Assembly: GCA_017303735.1 (NCBI GenBank) | Contig: JAFLCF010000183.1 | Span: 1 to 8,413, forward strand | From: Anaerolineae bacterium | GTDB lineage: Bacteria; Chloroflexota; Anaerolineae; Anaerolineales; Villigracilaceae | Direction: 5' to 3' | Length of the DNA: 8,413 nt | Shown here: piece by piece, positions 1 to 5,921 of the stretch | Layout of the letters: every line of letters starts with the position of its first letter | Numbering within the stretch: position 1 is the first letter of the stretch | Notes under the pieces: generated by a model | What the model saw: only the letters and a program-made list of their open reading frames with translations | What the model was told of the DNA's origin: nothing | Databases searched by the model: none | Translations under genes and position numbers: made by a program

Positions 1-291
1 CAATTCATCGGACAGAAGGCTTCGGTGGTTGGTTTTGTATATTTCGATGAAGAGTTGGAAACGAATCAATTCTTTGTCAGTCGCTTCGTCGTCTCTTGTT
101 GTGCTGCCGATGGTTTTGCCATTGCCATGCCTGTTTTATGGCAGGACGCTTCAACCCTCCAACAAGATACCTGGGTTGTAGTACAGGGAACCATTGACGC
201 TGTAGACTTGAACGGACAGCGCACCCCCATGATCGTTGCAGAAGCCGTCAACCCTACAGACATTCCTGCCCAACCGTATCTCTTTCCATGA
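1..291 (+). CDS. TIGR03943/DUF1980-type membrane protein, C-terminal fragment
   Basis: The reading frame is open from base 1, so this is the 3' end of a gene that starts upstream. A GTG at 25 is internal and should not be taken as the start. The visible 96 residues contain GFVYFDEE, then NQFFVSRFVVSCCAADG, and end in AQPYLFP. I recognise this pattern as the C-terminal region of the TIGR03943/DUF1980 family, including the vicinal cysteine pair in CCAAD encoded at 97-102. Family members usually have N-terminal membrane helices and are often encoded beside a DUF318 (YraQ-type) permease, which would lie upstream here. Their function is not settled; a role in metal handling has been suggested and would fit these neighbours. 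The stop codon overlaps the next start as ATGA, implying translational coupling. Family assignment is from memory of the motif, not from a search. Confidence 0.8.
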   Translation, partial: QFIGQKASVVGFVYFDEELETNQFFVSRFVVSCCAADGFAIAMPVLWQDASTLQQDTWVVVQGTIDAVDLNGQRTPMIVAEAVNPTDIPAQPYLFP

Positions 292-1649
292 AAATTCGCT
301 TCACCGTTGATACCCTTGCAATTGGCTTGCTCATTGGGCTGGCTGTGATCGTGGGATTCATCATCTTGTTAGGAGAGAATGCTGGCGTTCAAGCACGTAC
401 AGACGTCCCGGATGCTGGTGAGGTGGGTCCATATGGGGCGATCACCTTCACCTTCTCTGAAGCGATCGACGCGGAGATCACATCTGACCTGATATCCATT
501 GACCCGATCCATGAAGGGTATCTGGAATGGGTGGACACCTACAGCATGCGTTATGTGCCGCTCAAGCCATATGAGCGCGGCGTGAATTATTCTGTGAAGG
601 TCAGTGCAGGCGAGATCAACATCAATGGGCGCGAAGTAAAAAAAACGCAGACATGGGAATTCCACGTGCGTGAGCCAAGAGTGGCGTATCTGATCTCTGA
701 AAACGGACAAAGCGGCATCTGGTCAATGGACTCAAGCGGCAAAGATGCAAAGCGCCTCACCTCAGAAGATATTAAAGTAATTTCATACGACGTCTCTCAG
801 AACGGCGAGTTTATTATTTTTACATCCATCAATACAAATGGCGGCATCGACTTATGGCGGGTGAGTCGTGCCGGTGGTGATGCGTCGGTCTTAATGGATT
901 GTGGCTTTGATCGCTGCACCACCCCTGTGATCGCGCCGGGAGATAAACGCATCGCCTATTCCCGCGAAGCTGCCGGACCCACCCCAGACCTGCCCTTCGG
1001 TTCACCGCGTATCTGGGTCATTGACCTCGAAAGCGGCGCGAATGGTCCCGTCTACGAAGACCGGCAGATTTTGGGATACAACCCCTCCTGGTCACCTGAT
1101 GCGAACAAACTCGCTTCGTTTGATGGGCTTGCAGATTTCATCAACTTGATCGATTTCCAAACCGGCGAACATTTCCTCTTCGCTTCCACCACTGGCGGAC
1201 CTGTCACATGGTCTCCTGATTCCACTCAGTTTCTTTACACCACCTTTGAACAAAGTGAAACAGGCGGTCGTACACAAGTGAAACTTGCCGACCTTTCGAC
1301 GAATGAGACTACCATCTTCATCGGCGAAAAAGATACATATGATTATTCGTATTATTCAATAGCCTGGTCTGCGTTGCCAGATCGCGCCGTACTCAGCCTG
1401 CGTGTTGATGTGGAAAAACCGACGCAAGCTTTATGGGTATTTGACCCGAATTTATTAGATGGAATCATCATTGCTGGCGACTCGGAATACACATACACAT
1501 CCCCGCAATGGGATCCGTGGGGGAGAGCTTTGCTCTTTCAGCAATTCAAATTGAATGGGCAGTACAACCCAGAGATCGGCTTGTGGCAAAGTGACACCAA
1601 CCTATCAAGCGTTATCACAGAAGGCATTCTGCCGCAGTGGCTGCCGTAA
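288..1649 (+). CDS. Membrane-anchored Ig-like plus TolB-type beta-propeller protein
   Basis: A 453-residue protein with a short basic start and one hydrophobic helix (about residues 9-29), probably an uncleaved N-terminal anchor. Residues about 40-128 look like a bacterial Ig-like domain of the Big_5/SbsA type (AITFTFSEAID, RYVPLKPYERGVNYSVKV, WEFHV). Residues about 130-453 form a TolB/PD40-like propeller, with repeated blades marked by SWSPD (267-271), TWSPD (307-311), and degenerate copies at 360 and 408. C205 and C210 form a CX4C pair that could be a disulphide. The start overlaps the previous stop by four bases and has no Shine-Dalgarno sequence of its own, consistent with coupling. The propeller aligns along its whole length with the C-terminal propeller of the gene downstream. 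I infer an extracytoplasmic binding or scaffold role; no catalytic motif is visible. Confidence 0.82.
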   Translation: MKIRFTVDTLAIGLLIGLAVIVGFIILLGENAGVQARTDVPDAGEVGPYGAITFTFSEAIDAEITSDLISIDPIHEGYLEWVDTYSMRYVPLKPYERGVNYSVKVSAGEININGREVKKTQTWEFHVREPRVAYLISENGQSGIWSMDSSGKDAKRLTSEDIKVISYDVSQNGEFIIFTSINTNGGIDLWRVSRAGGDASVLMDCGFDRCTTPVIAPGDKRIAYSREAAGPTPDLPFGSPRIWVIDLESGANGPVYEDRQILGYNPSWSPDANKLASFDGLADFINLIDFQTGEHFLFASTTGGPVTWSPDSTQFLYTTFEQSETGGRTQVKLADLSTNETTIFIGEKDTYDYSYYSIAWSALPDRAVLSLRVDVEKPTQALWVFDPNLLDGIIIAGDSEYTYTSPQWDPWGRALLFQQFKLNGQYNPEIGLWQSDTNLSSVITEGILPQWLP

Positions 1650-1657
1650 GTCTCACC

Positions 1658-1698
1658 CGTCATTGCTTCGTCGGGCTATCGCCTTCCTCGCAATGACG
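1658..1698. repeat. Degenerate dispersed palindromic repeat (CATTGC...GCAATG type)
   Basis: A perfect 9-bp inverted repeat, CGTCATTGC (1658-1666) and GCAATGACG (1690-1698), encloses 23 bases that read TTCGTCGGGCTATCGCC and then a CT-rich stretch. The layout matches a non-coding repeat I recall from many bacterial genomes, in which ATTGCTTCGTC leads into CTCGCAATGACG. No poly-T follows the right arm, so it is unlikely to be an intrinsic terminator. It fills most of the gap between the Ig-propeller gene and the NicO-propeller gene. Copy number in the genome cannot be seen from this window. Confidence 0.6.
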
Positions 1699-1711
1699 AA
1701 TTATTAATAAT

Positions 1712-1715
1712 GGAG
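1712..1715 (+). promoter_or_regulatory. Ribosome binding site supporting a TTG start
   Basis: GGAG lies five bases before the TTG at 1721. No in-frame ATG lies near a better Shine-Dalgarno sequence, and the TTG yields a clean Lys-Lys signal peptide, so the TTG start is favoured. Confidence 0.65.
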
Positions 1716-1720
1716 TTCCT

Positions 1721-4231
1721 TTGAAAAAGCATTTCATAAAATTGATAGCGATCACAGCCATCGCCTTGCTTTTATTCCCCACCCACACCGCTCGCGCCCA
1801 CCCTGCAGATCTATACGCCCACACCATATCCATCACCTTCTCGCAAACCACAATGCAGATCGAATGGAAGATAAAACCGGGTCCCTTGCTGGTTAATTTT
1901 CTATGGGCAGAAATGGATAAAGATCAGGATGGCTCGGTCAGTGCTTCTGAATCCGAATCCTGGAGCGCCTCCTATCGTGACCTGTTACTGGTCAGCCTCG
2001 ATGGAAAATCTCTGCCGCTGAACATGGATTCGGTTCAACTGCCCGCCACACTCACTGGCTTTCAATCTGGGCAGGAACTCATCACCTTCAAATTCTCTGC
2101 GGATCTGAGCGCAAGCGCGAATAACACCGAGCGTATCATCGTCGAAAATACGATGCTCCCGCCAAAATCCATCAACTGGTTCTCCCTTACAGCCGAAGAT
2201 GGCAGCGCCTTCCTCTTCCCTTCGCAAAAGAGTCACATCCTCACCATCGACCACATCCGCAATCCAGAGACCATCGAAGACCAAAGTCGTCTGCTCACCT
2301 CATGGGACAGCGGCTCACCTGCATTGCCGTTCGGACAGAAGAAAGATGTGGTCACTGAAACCGCCGAGCAAGTGGTGCCTGAACTACAGGAACGCTCGCC
2401 TCAAGACATCCTCCTCGACCTGGTCCGCAGCAAAGAGCTTTCTTTCACCTTTTACTTTTTCGCACTCGTCATCGCTCTCGCCCTTGGTGCACTCCATGCA
2501 CTGACTCCCGGTCACGGCAAGACGGTGGTTGCTGCCTACCTCGTTGGCTCACGCGGAACTTCATGGCATGCCATCGTTCTTGGAACTGTCGTCACGCTCA
2601 CGCATACCGGCTCTGTATTTTTACTCGGCATCATTACTTTAGCCGCGTCACAATACATCCTGCCAACGACCATCATTCCCTTTCTTGAAATTCTCTCCGG
2701 CGTTTTGATCCTCGGCTTGGGCGTGTATTTGCTCTGGCAGCGTTTTTTGTTTTGGCGTGATTCCAGAAAACAAAAGGAACCTCAACCTAAACGTATTTCC
2801 CTCACACCAAAAGGAAATGCTCAACGACCTATCGGCTCAATAAAAGTGGAACGTATGAAGCCGGGCATGCATCACCACGGCGACGGCAAAATGCACTCGC
2901 ATGATGTTCCCGAAGCCATCACCTGGCGTTCACTCATCGCCCTCGGCGTCAGCGGCGGACTCGTCCCATGCCCGGATGCGATCGCGATTCTGCTGGTTGC
3001 GATTGCCATCAATCGTCTCATGCTTGGGCTGGCGCTCATCATTTCATTTAGTCTTGGTCTGGCAGTGGTGCTGATCGTCATCGGCTTGCTCATGGTCAAT
3101 AGTCGTCGTCTTTTTGACCGCATGGGTTTCCTCGATAGATTTGCACCCGTCATGCCCTTGGTCTCCGCCATTGTAGTGGTCATCCTCGGCGCGGCGCTGA
3201 CCTGGGGTGCAGCGGTTCGGGCGAAGGAAAATGTTGGGTTTGTGCTACCAGCTCAAATGTCAGTAAATGAGGCGCGGATTCTTTATCTGCGTGAGGACGA
3301 GAATCGTATCAAGCACTTATTCATCACAGACTACGCAGACGATACGTCTCAAGCGGTGTCTGGTGAAAATCAAATCGTGAACGAATTTGCCGTTGCGCCA
3401 GATTTTTCGCAGGCGGTGTATGTCATCCAAAACGAAAGCGCCTCAAACGAGATTTGGCTGCTGAATTTAGAGACCTTGGCGAGCTCAAAGTTGACCGATT
3501 GTACCGATGCGATCTGCTTGGGTTTGGTCTGGTCGCCAACCTCGCAGCGCATCATATATGAAAGCATCAGTTTGGATGGCTACGCCAGCGGTCTGCCAAC
3601 CTTGTGGTGGCTGGATGTGACGACTGCCGAAGCGCAACCCGTATTTCAAGATACGCAATTGCCGGGCGGTAACCCGCGCTGGTCACCGAACGGGGAGTGG
3701 TTGAGTTATGCTACGCCAGAGGGCATTCGCCTGTATAACCTTGAGAACGGCGAGACGCGTATCATCGAAAATGTTTTAGGCGCGGCGGCATTGTGGTCGC
3801 CAAATAGCAAATTGATCTTGTTGCGCGATGTGGTCATTCGAAAGGACCAGTTTGTCTCGGAACTATTCCTGTATGGAGTCGAGTCGCAGACCTTGGTAAA
3901 TATTAGCCCGAATGCAGGCTTTGAAAATACCCTTGCGGCGTGGTCACCAGACGGTGAGAATATTGCGGTTGTGCAGCGTGACCTATCTCTTCCACGTGGT
4001 GACCAAATTTGGCTGATGAATGCGGATGGCAGCGGTGCCCGCATGCTCACCAACGATGCCGACGCTTTACATGGCAGTTTGAATTGGTCGCCGGATGGCA
4101 AGTATTTGCTGTATGAGGTATACGCGCTCGAAGTCTTCCCATTCTCTTCGCGTCTGCAAGTGTTGGACGTGGAAAGCGGGGAAGTGAATGATCTACGCAT
4201 AGATGGTTTTTTACCAGTTTGGGTGTGGTAG
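1721..4231 (+). CDS. NicO-family metal transporter fused to a C-terminal TolB-like propeller
   Basis: An 836-residue multidomain protein. Residues 1-26 are a signal peptide ending TARA before HPAD. An extracytoplasmic N-terminal domain follows (about 27-235), with a canonical 12-residue EF-hand loop at 66-77 (D66, D68, D70, G71, E77). Six probable membrane helices lie at about 241-262, 282-307, 318-342, 402-428, 432-458 and 475-498. They carry NicO/RcnA hallmarks: H259 and HALTPGHGKT (259-268), TLTHTG (292-297) and GVSGGLVPCPDA (409-420). A His-rich cytoplasmic loop (H384-386, H392, H394) joins helices 3 and 4, as in nickel/cobalt transporters. Residues about 517-836 are a TolB/PD40 propeller with WSPN/WSPD blade motifs at 604, 654, 692, 741 and 789. 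With six helices after an exported N-terminus, the propeller should also be outside. RcnA-type proteins export Ni/Co, but direction and metal are not decided by sequence alone. Confidence 0.85.
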   Translation: MKKHFIKLIAITAIALLLFPTHTARAHPADLYAHTISITFSQTTMQIEWKIKPGPLLVNFLWAEMDKDQDGSVSASESESWSASYRDLLLVSLDGKSLPLNMDSVQLPATLTGFQSGQELITFKFSADLSASANNTERIIVENTMLPPKSINWFSLTAEDGSAFLFPSQKSHILTIDHIRNPETIEDQSRLLTSWDSGSPALPFGQKKDVVTETAEQVVPELQERSPQDILLDLVRSKELSFTFYFFALVIALALGALHALTPGHGKTVVAAYLVGSRGTSWHAIVLGTVVTLTHTGSVFLLGIITLAASQYILPTTIIPFLEILSGVLILGLGVYLLWQRFLFWRDSRKQKEPQPKRISLTPKGNAQRPIGSIKVERMKPGMHHHGDGKMHSHDVPEAITWRSLIALGVSGGLVPCPDAIAILLVAIAINRLMLGLALIISFSLGLAVVLIVIGLLMVNSRRLFDRMGFLDRFAPVMPLVSAIVVVILGAALTWGAAVRAKENVGFVLPAQMSVNEARILYLREDENRIKHLFITDYADDTSQAVSGENQIVNEFAVAPDFSQAVYVIQNESASNEIWLLNLETLASSKLTDCTDAICLGLVWSPTSQRIIYESISLDGYASGLPTLWWLDVTTAEAQPVFQDTQLPGGNPRWSPNGEWLSYATPEGIRLYNLENGETRIIENVLGAAALWSPNSKLILLRDVVIRKDQFVSELFLYGVESQTLVNISPNAGFENTLAAWSPDGENIAVVQRDLSLPRGDQIWLMNADGSGARMLTNDADALHGSLNWSPDGKYLLYEVYALEVFPFSSRLQVLDVESGEVNDLRIDGFLPVWVW

Positions 4232-4241
4232 CAGGCAAGCC

Positions 4242-4281
4242 AAGTGACAGTCAACATTGAGGTGACTGTCACTTTTTTCTT
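4242..4281 (+). terminator. Intrinsic terminator after the NicO-propeller gene
   Basis: A perfect 12-bp stem, AAGTGACAGTCA (4242-4253) with TGACTGTCACTT (4263-4274), encloses a 9-base loop and runs into a T-tract at 4273-4278 followed by CTT. It starts 10 bases after the stop codon and separates the upstream block from the zur promoter, whose -35 begins at its end. Confidence 0.92.
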
Positions 4282-4308
4282 GACTCTTCAAAGTTTTCCC
4301 CTTATACT
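4280..4308 (+). promoter_or_regulatory. Sigma70-type promoter of the zur-znuACB operon
   Basis: TTGACT (4280-4285) and TATACT (4303-4308) are separated by exactly 17 bp; each hexamer matches five of six consensus bases. Transcription would begin near 4315, giving a leader of about 25 bases before the zur start. No comparable promoter is visible between the later genes, so the four genes are probably one transcript. Confidence 0.85.
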
Positions 4309-4311
4309 AAT

Positions 4312-4326
4312 TGAAAATAATTTTCA
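4312..4326. promoter_or_regulatory. Zur box (7-1-7 inverted repeat)
   Basis: TGAAAATAATTTTCA is a perfect palindrome with 7-bp half-sites around one central base, the geometry bound by Fur-family dimers. It lies between the -10 element and the zur start, across the predicted transcription start, where bound repressor would block initiation. As I recall, the sequence is close to the actinobacterial Zur consensus (TGAAAAT, one base, ATTTTCA). Together with the Zur-type gene directly behind it, this predicts zinc-dependent autoregulation of the operon. Confidence 0.85.
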
Positions 4327-4338
4327 GTAAGGAATTTC

Positions 4339-4764
4339 ATGATCGCATCCTCTGAAATGTGGCTTGAACAACTGCACGACAATGGTTATCGCATCACGGC
4401 AGCGCGGCGCGCAGTGGTAGATACGGTCTTTGGCTCCACTCATGCGCTTACACCTAGTGAAGTTTACGAAACGGCGCGTAAGAAATATCGGGCGCTAGGT
4501 TTGGTGACTGTGTATCGTACGCTTGAAAAGCTTGAAGAACTGCACCTCATTCAACGTGTGCATCAACCGCTGGGTTGCCAGGCGTTCATTGCGGCGGGTA
4601 TTGGGCATCAACACCTTTTGCTTTGTCAGCAATGTGGGCAGGTCGAGTTCTTTGAAGGCGATGATCTCGATGCCTTGACCAAGTCGATTGCGCGCAAAAC
4701 CGGTTATCAAATTCAGGAGCATTGGCTGCAATTGTTCGGTCTGTGCGCGAATTGTCGTTCATAA
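4339..4764 (+). CDS. zur: Zinc uptake regulator, Fur family
   Basis: A 141-residue Fur-family repressor of normal length. The winged helix is at about 15-73, with the recognition region around LVTVYRTLEKLEEL (55-68). The C-terminal dimerisation domain has two CXXC pairs, C96/C99 and C136/C139, which form the structural zinc site. C80, H90, H92 and E103 are placed like the regulatory zinc ligands of known Zur proteins; the cysteine at 80 favours Zur over Fur or Mur. An AAGGA Shine-Dalgarno sequence (4329-4333) precedes the ATG by five bases. Linkage to znuACB and the palindrome at its promoter support zinc sensing: with zinc bound it should repress its own operon. Manganese or iron sensing is less likely but not excluded by sequence. 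Confidence 0.92.
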   Translation: MIASSEMWLEQLHDNGYRITAARRAVVDTVFGSTHALTPSEVYETARKKYRALGLVTVYRTLEKLEELHLIQRVHQPLGCQAFIAAGIGHQHLLLCQQCGQVEFFEGDDLDALTKSIARKTGYQIQEHWLQLFGLCANCRS

Positions 4765-4767
4765 CGC

Positions 4768-4792
4768 TTCGACGGGGCTAAGCCCTGTCGAG
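4768..4792. repeat. Inverted repeat between zur and znuA (GGGGCTAAGCCC core, copy 1)
   Basis: A hairpin centred on A4780 with 12 stem pairs, of which G4774-T4786 and T4768-G4792 are wobble pairs. It begins four bases after the zur stop and has no following T-tract, so it is not an obvious terminator. Its core GGGGCTAAGCCC recurs in the inverted repeat between znuA and znuC. Confidence 0.7.
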
Positions 4793-4813
4793 AGCATGAA
4801 AAGCAAACATCAA

Positions 4814-4834
4814 ATCCCTCACAATGTGAGGGAT
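4814..4834. repeat. 10-1-10 palindrome upstream of znuA
   Basis: A perfect palindrome from ATCCCTCACA (4814-4823) through A4824 to TGTGAGGGAT (4825-4834). It ends 18 bases before the znuA ATG and just upstream of its AGGAG Shine-Dalgarno sequence (4842-4846). It could be an mRNA hairpin that protects or exposes the znuA start, or an operator. It does not resemble the AT-rich Zur box at 4312, and it lacks a downstream T-run. Confidence 0.65.
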
Positions 4835-4852
4835 AAAAATTAGGAGTTCTAA

Positions 4853-5827
4853 ATGAAAAAGATTTTCAATAAATTAATTGTGACCTTAACCCTCGCGGCT
4901 CTTTTCCTCGCCGCGTGTGGGTCTGCCCCTCAAAGCGCGGATAACGCTTTGAGCGTTCTCGCCTCTACCTCCTTCCTGGCTGATATTGCCCAGAACGTAG
5001 CCGGAGATCGCGTAGTGGTTGAATCCCTGCTCCCCATCGGTGCGGATCCGCATGCCTATCAAGCTGCGCCCACAGATGTGACAAAGATCGCCGAAAGCAA
5101 TGTGTTGATCCTCAACGGCGTGGAGTATGAACACTTCATCGAACCGTTGTTGGAAAACGCAGGTGGTGAACGATTGGTGATTGAAGCGACGACAGGTCTG
5201 ACGCCGCATGCGATGGAAGAACATGAGCATGAGGGCGAAGAAGAACATGCTGAAGGCGAGGAACACGCTGAAGAAGGCGAAGAAGGACACGATCATGAAG
5301 CGGGTGACCCACATATGTGGCTTGACCCGAACCTCGTCATCACCTATGTCGAAAATATCCGCGATGGATTGAGCGAAGCCGACCCTGATGGTGCAGAAAC
5401 CTACAAAGCCAATGCCGACGCGTACATTGCGCAGTTAAAGGACTTGGACGCTTTTATCAAAGAACAGGTTGACTCCGTACCAGCCGAACGTCGTCTGTTG
5501 GTAACAAACCACGAAGCCATGGGGTATTTTGCTGAACGCTACGGCTTTGAGATCGTGGATACCATTTTGCCCAGCTTTAGCTCTGAAGCCAGTGCCTCAG
5601 CCCAAGAGATCGCCGCCGCTGTAGATGCAGTCAAGAATTCCGGCGCGCCAGCCATCTTCCTGGGCGAAGTGGAAAATGCAGACTTGGCAAATCAAATCGC
5701 TGCTGAAACAGGCGTAAACGTTGTGGATACACTTTATCTCGAGTCCCTGACGGATGGCGCTCCTGCCGCGACCTATATTGATATGATGAAGCACAACGTG
5801 ACACAAATTGTGAATGCTTTGAAGTAA
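4853..5827 (+). CDS. znuA: Zinc ABC transporter substrate-binding lipoprotein
   Basis: A 324-residue cluster A-I (ZnuA/TroA-like) metal-binding protein. A lipoprotein signal peptide ends in lipobox LAAC with C22 as the lipidated residue, so it is anchored on the outer face of the cytoplasmic membrane. Predicted metal ligands are H67 (in GADPHAYQ), H154 (in DPHMWLDP) and H220 (in TNHEA). The third ligand being His rather than Glu points to zinc over manganese. The fourth position (LYLESL) appears to carry E297, where many relatives have Asp. Between the first two ligands lies an acidic His-rich loop (about 119-150, seven His and many Glu), typical of zinc-specific members. AGGAG at 4842-4846 supports the ATG. 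It delivers zinc to ZnuB. Inverted repeats on both sides may favour its expression over the next genes. Confidence 0.93.
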   Translation: MKKIFNKLIVTLTLAALFLAACGSAPQSADNALSVLASTSFLADIAQNVAGDRVVVESLLPIGADPHAYQAAPTDVTKIAESNVLILNGVEYEHFIEPLLENAGGERLVIEATTGLTPHAMEEHEHEGEEEHAEGEEHAEEGEEGHDHEAGDPHMWLDPNLVITYVENIRDGLSEADPDGAETYKANADAYIAQLKDLDAFIKEQVDSVPAERRLLVTNHEAMGYFAERYGFEIVDTILPSFSSEASASAQEIAAAVDAVKNSGAPAIFLGEVENADLANQIAAETGVNVVDTLYLESLTDGAPAATYIDMMKHNVTQIVNALK

Positions 5828-5868
5828 GATAGAAGCAAAACAAACGCGTCTTGCAACCGGATAGATTT

Positions 5869-5903
5869 TTGCTCTCTTCGGGGCTAAGCCCCGAAGAGAG
5901 CAA
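5869..5903. repeat. Perfect 17-1-17 inverted repeat between znuA and znuC (core copy 2)
   Basis: The left arm 5869-5885 (TTGCTCTCTTCGGGGCT) and right arm 5887-5903 are exact reverse complements around A5886. No T-tract follows on either strand, so a classical terminator is unlikely. The central GGGGCTAAGCCC is identical to that of the repeat at 4768-4792. A stem this strong in the transcript could act as a barrier to 3' exonucleases for upstream zur-znuA mRNA, or reduce read-through into znuC. A dispersed REP-like element is an alternative. Confidence 0.85.
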
Positions 5904-5921
5904 TGGAAATCGTAAATCGAA

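Noticed and set aside
25..27. GTG at 25 as a true gene start
   Set aside because: The frame is open to base 1 and the residues before it (QFIGQKASV) continue the family pattern, so the gene is cut by the window edge.
1700..1711. ATTATTAATAAT palindrome as an operator or -10 region of the NicO-propeller gene
   Set aside because: It touches the Shine-Dalgarno sequence, has no spaced -35, and its even symmetry does not fit a Fur-type 7-1-7 site; simple AT-richness explains it.
3359..3380. TGAAAAT half-site at about 3363 as a second Zur box
   Set aside because: Only one half-site is present and it lies inside coding sequence.
3706..4272. 188-residue open frame on the minus strand over the propeller end and terminator
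   Set aside because: It is antisense to the propeller coding sequence, has no recognisable domain, and its start lies inside the terminator stem; it is a shadow frame.
5207..5302. His/Glu-rich tract in znuA as a tandem DNA repeat or CRISPR-like array
   Set aside because: The periodic GAA/CAT codons encode the acidic His-rich loop typical of zinc-binding proteins; there are no conserved repeat units and spacers.
5869..5903. The 17-1-17 inverted repeat as an intrinsic terminator
   Set aside because: No T-run follows the stem on either strand; the T-run lies before it on the + strand.
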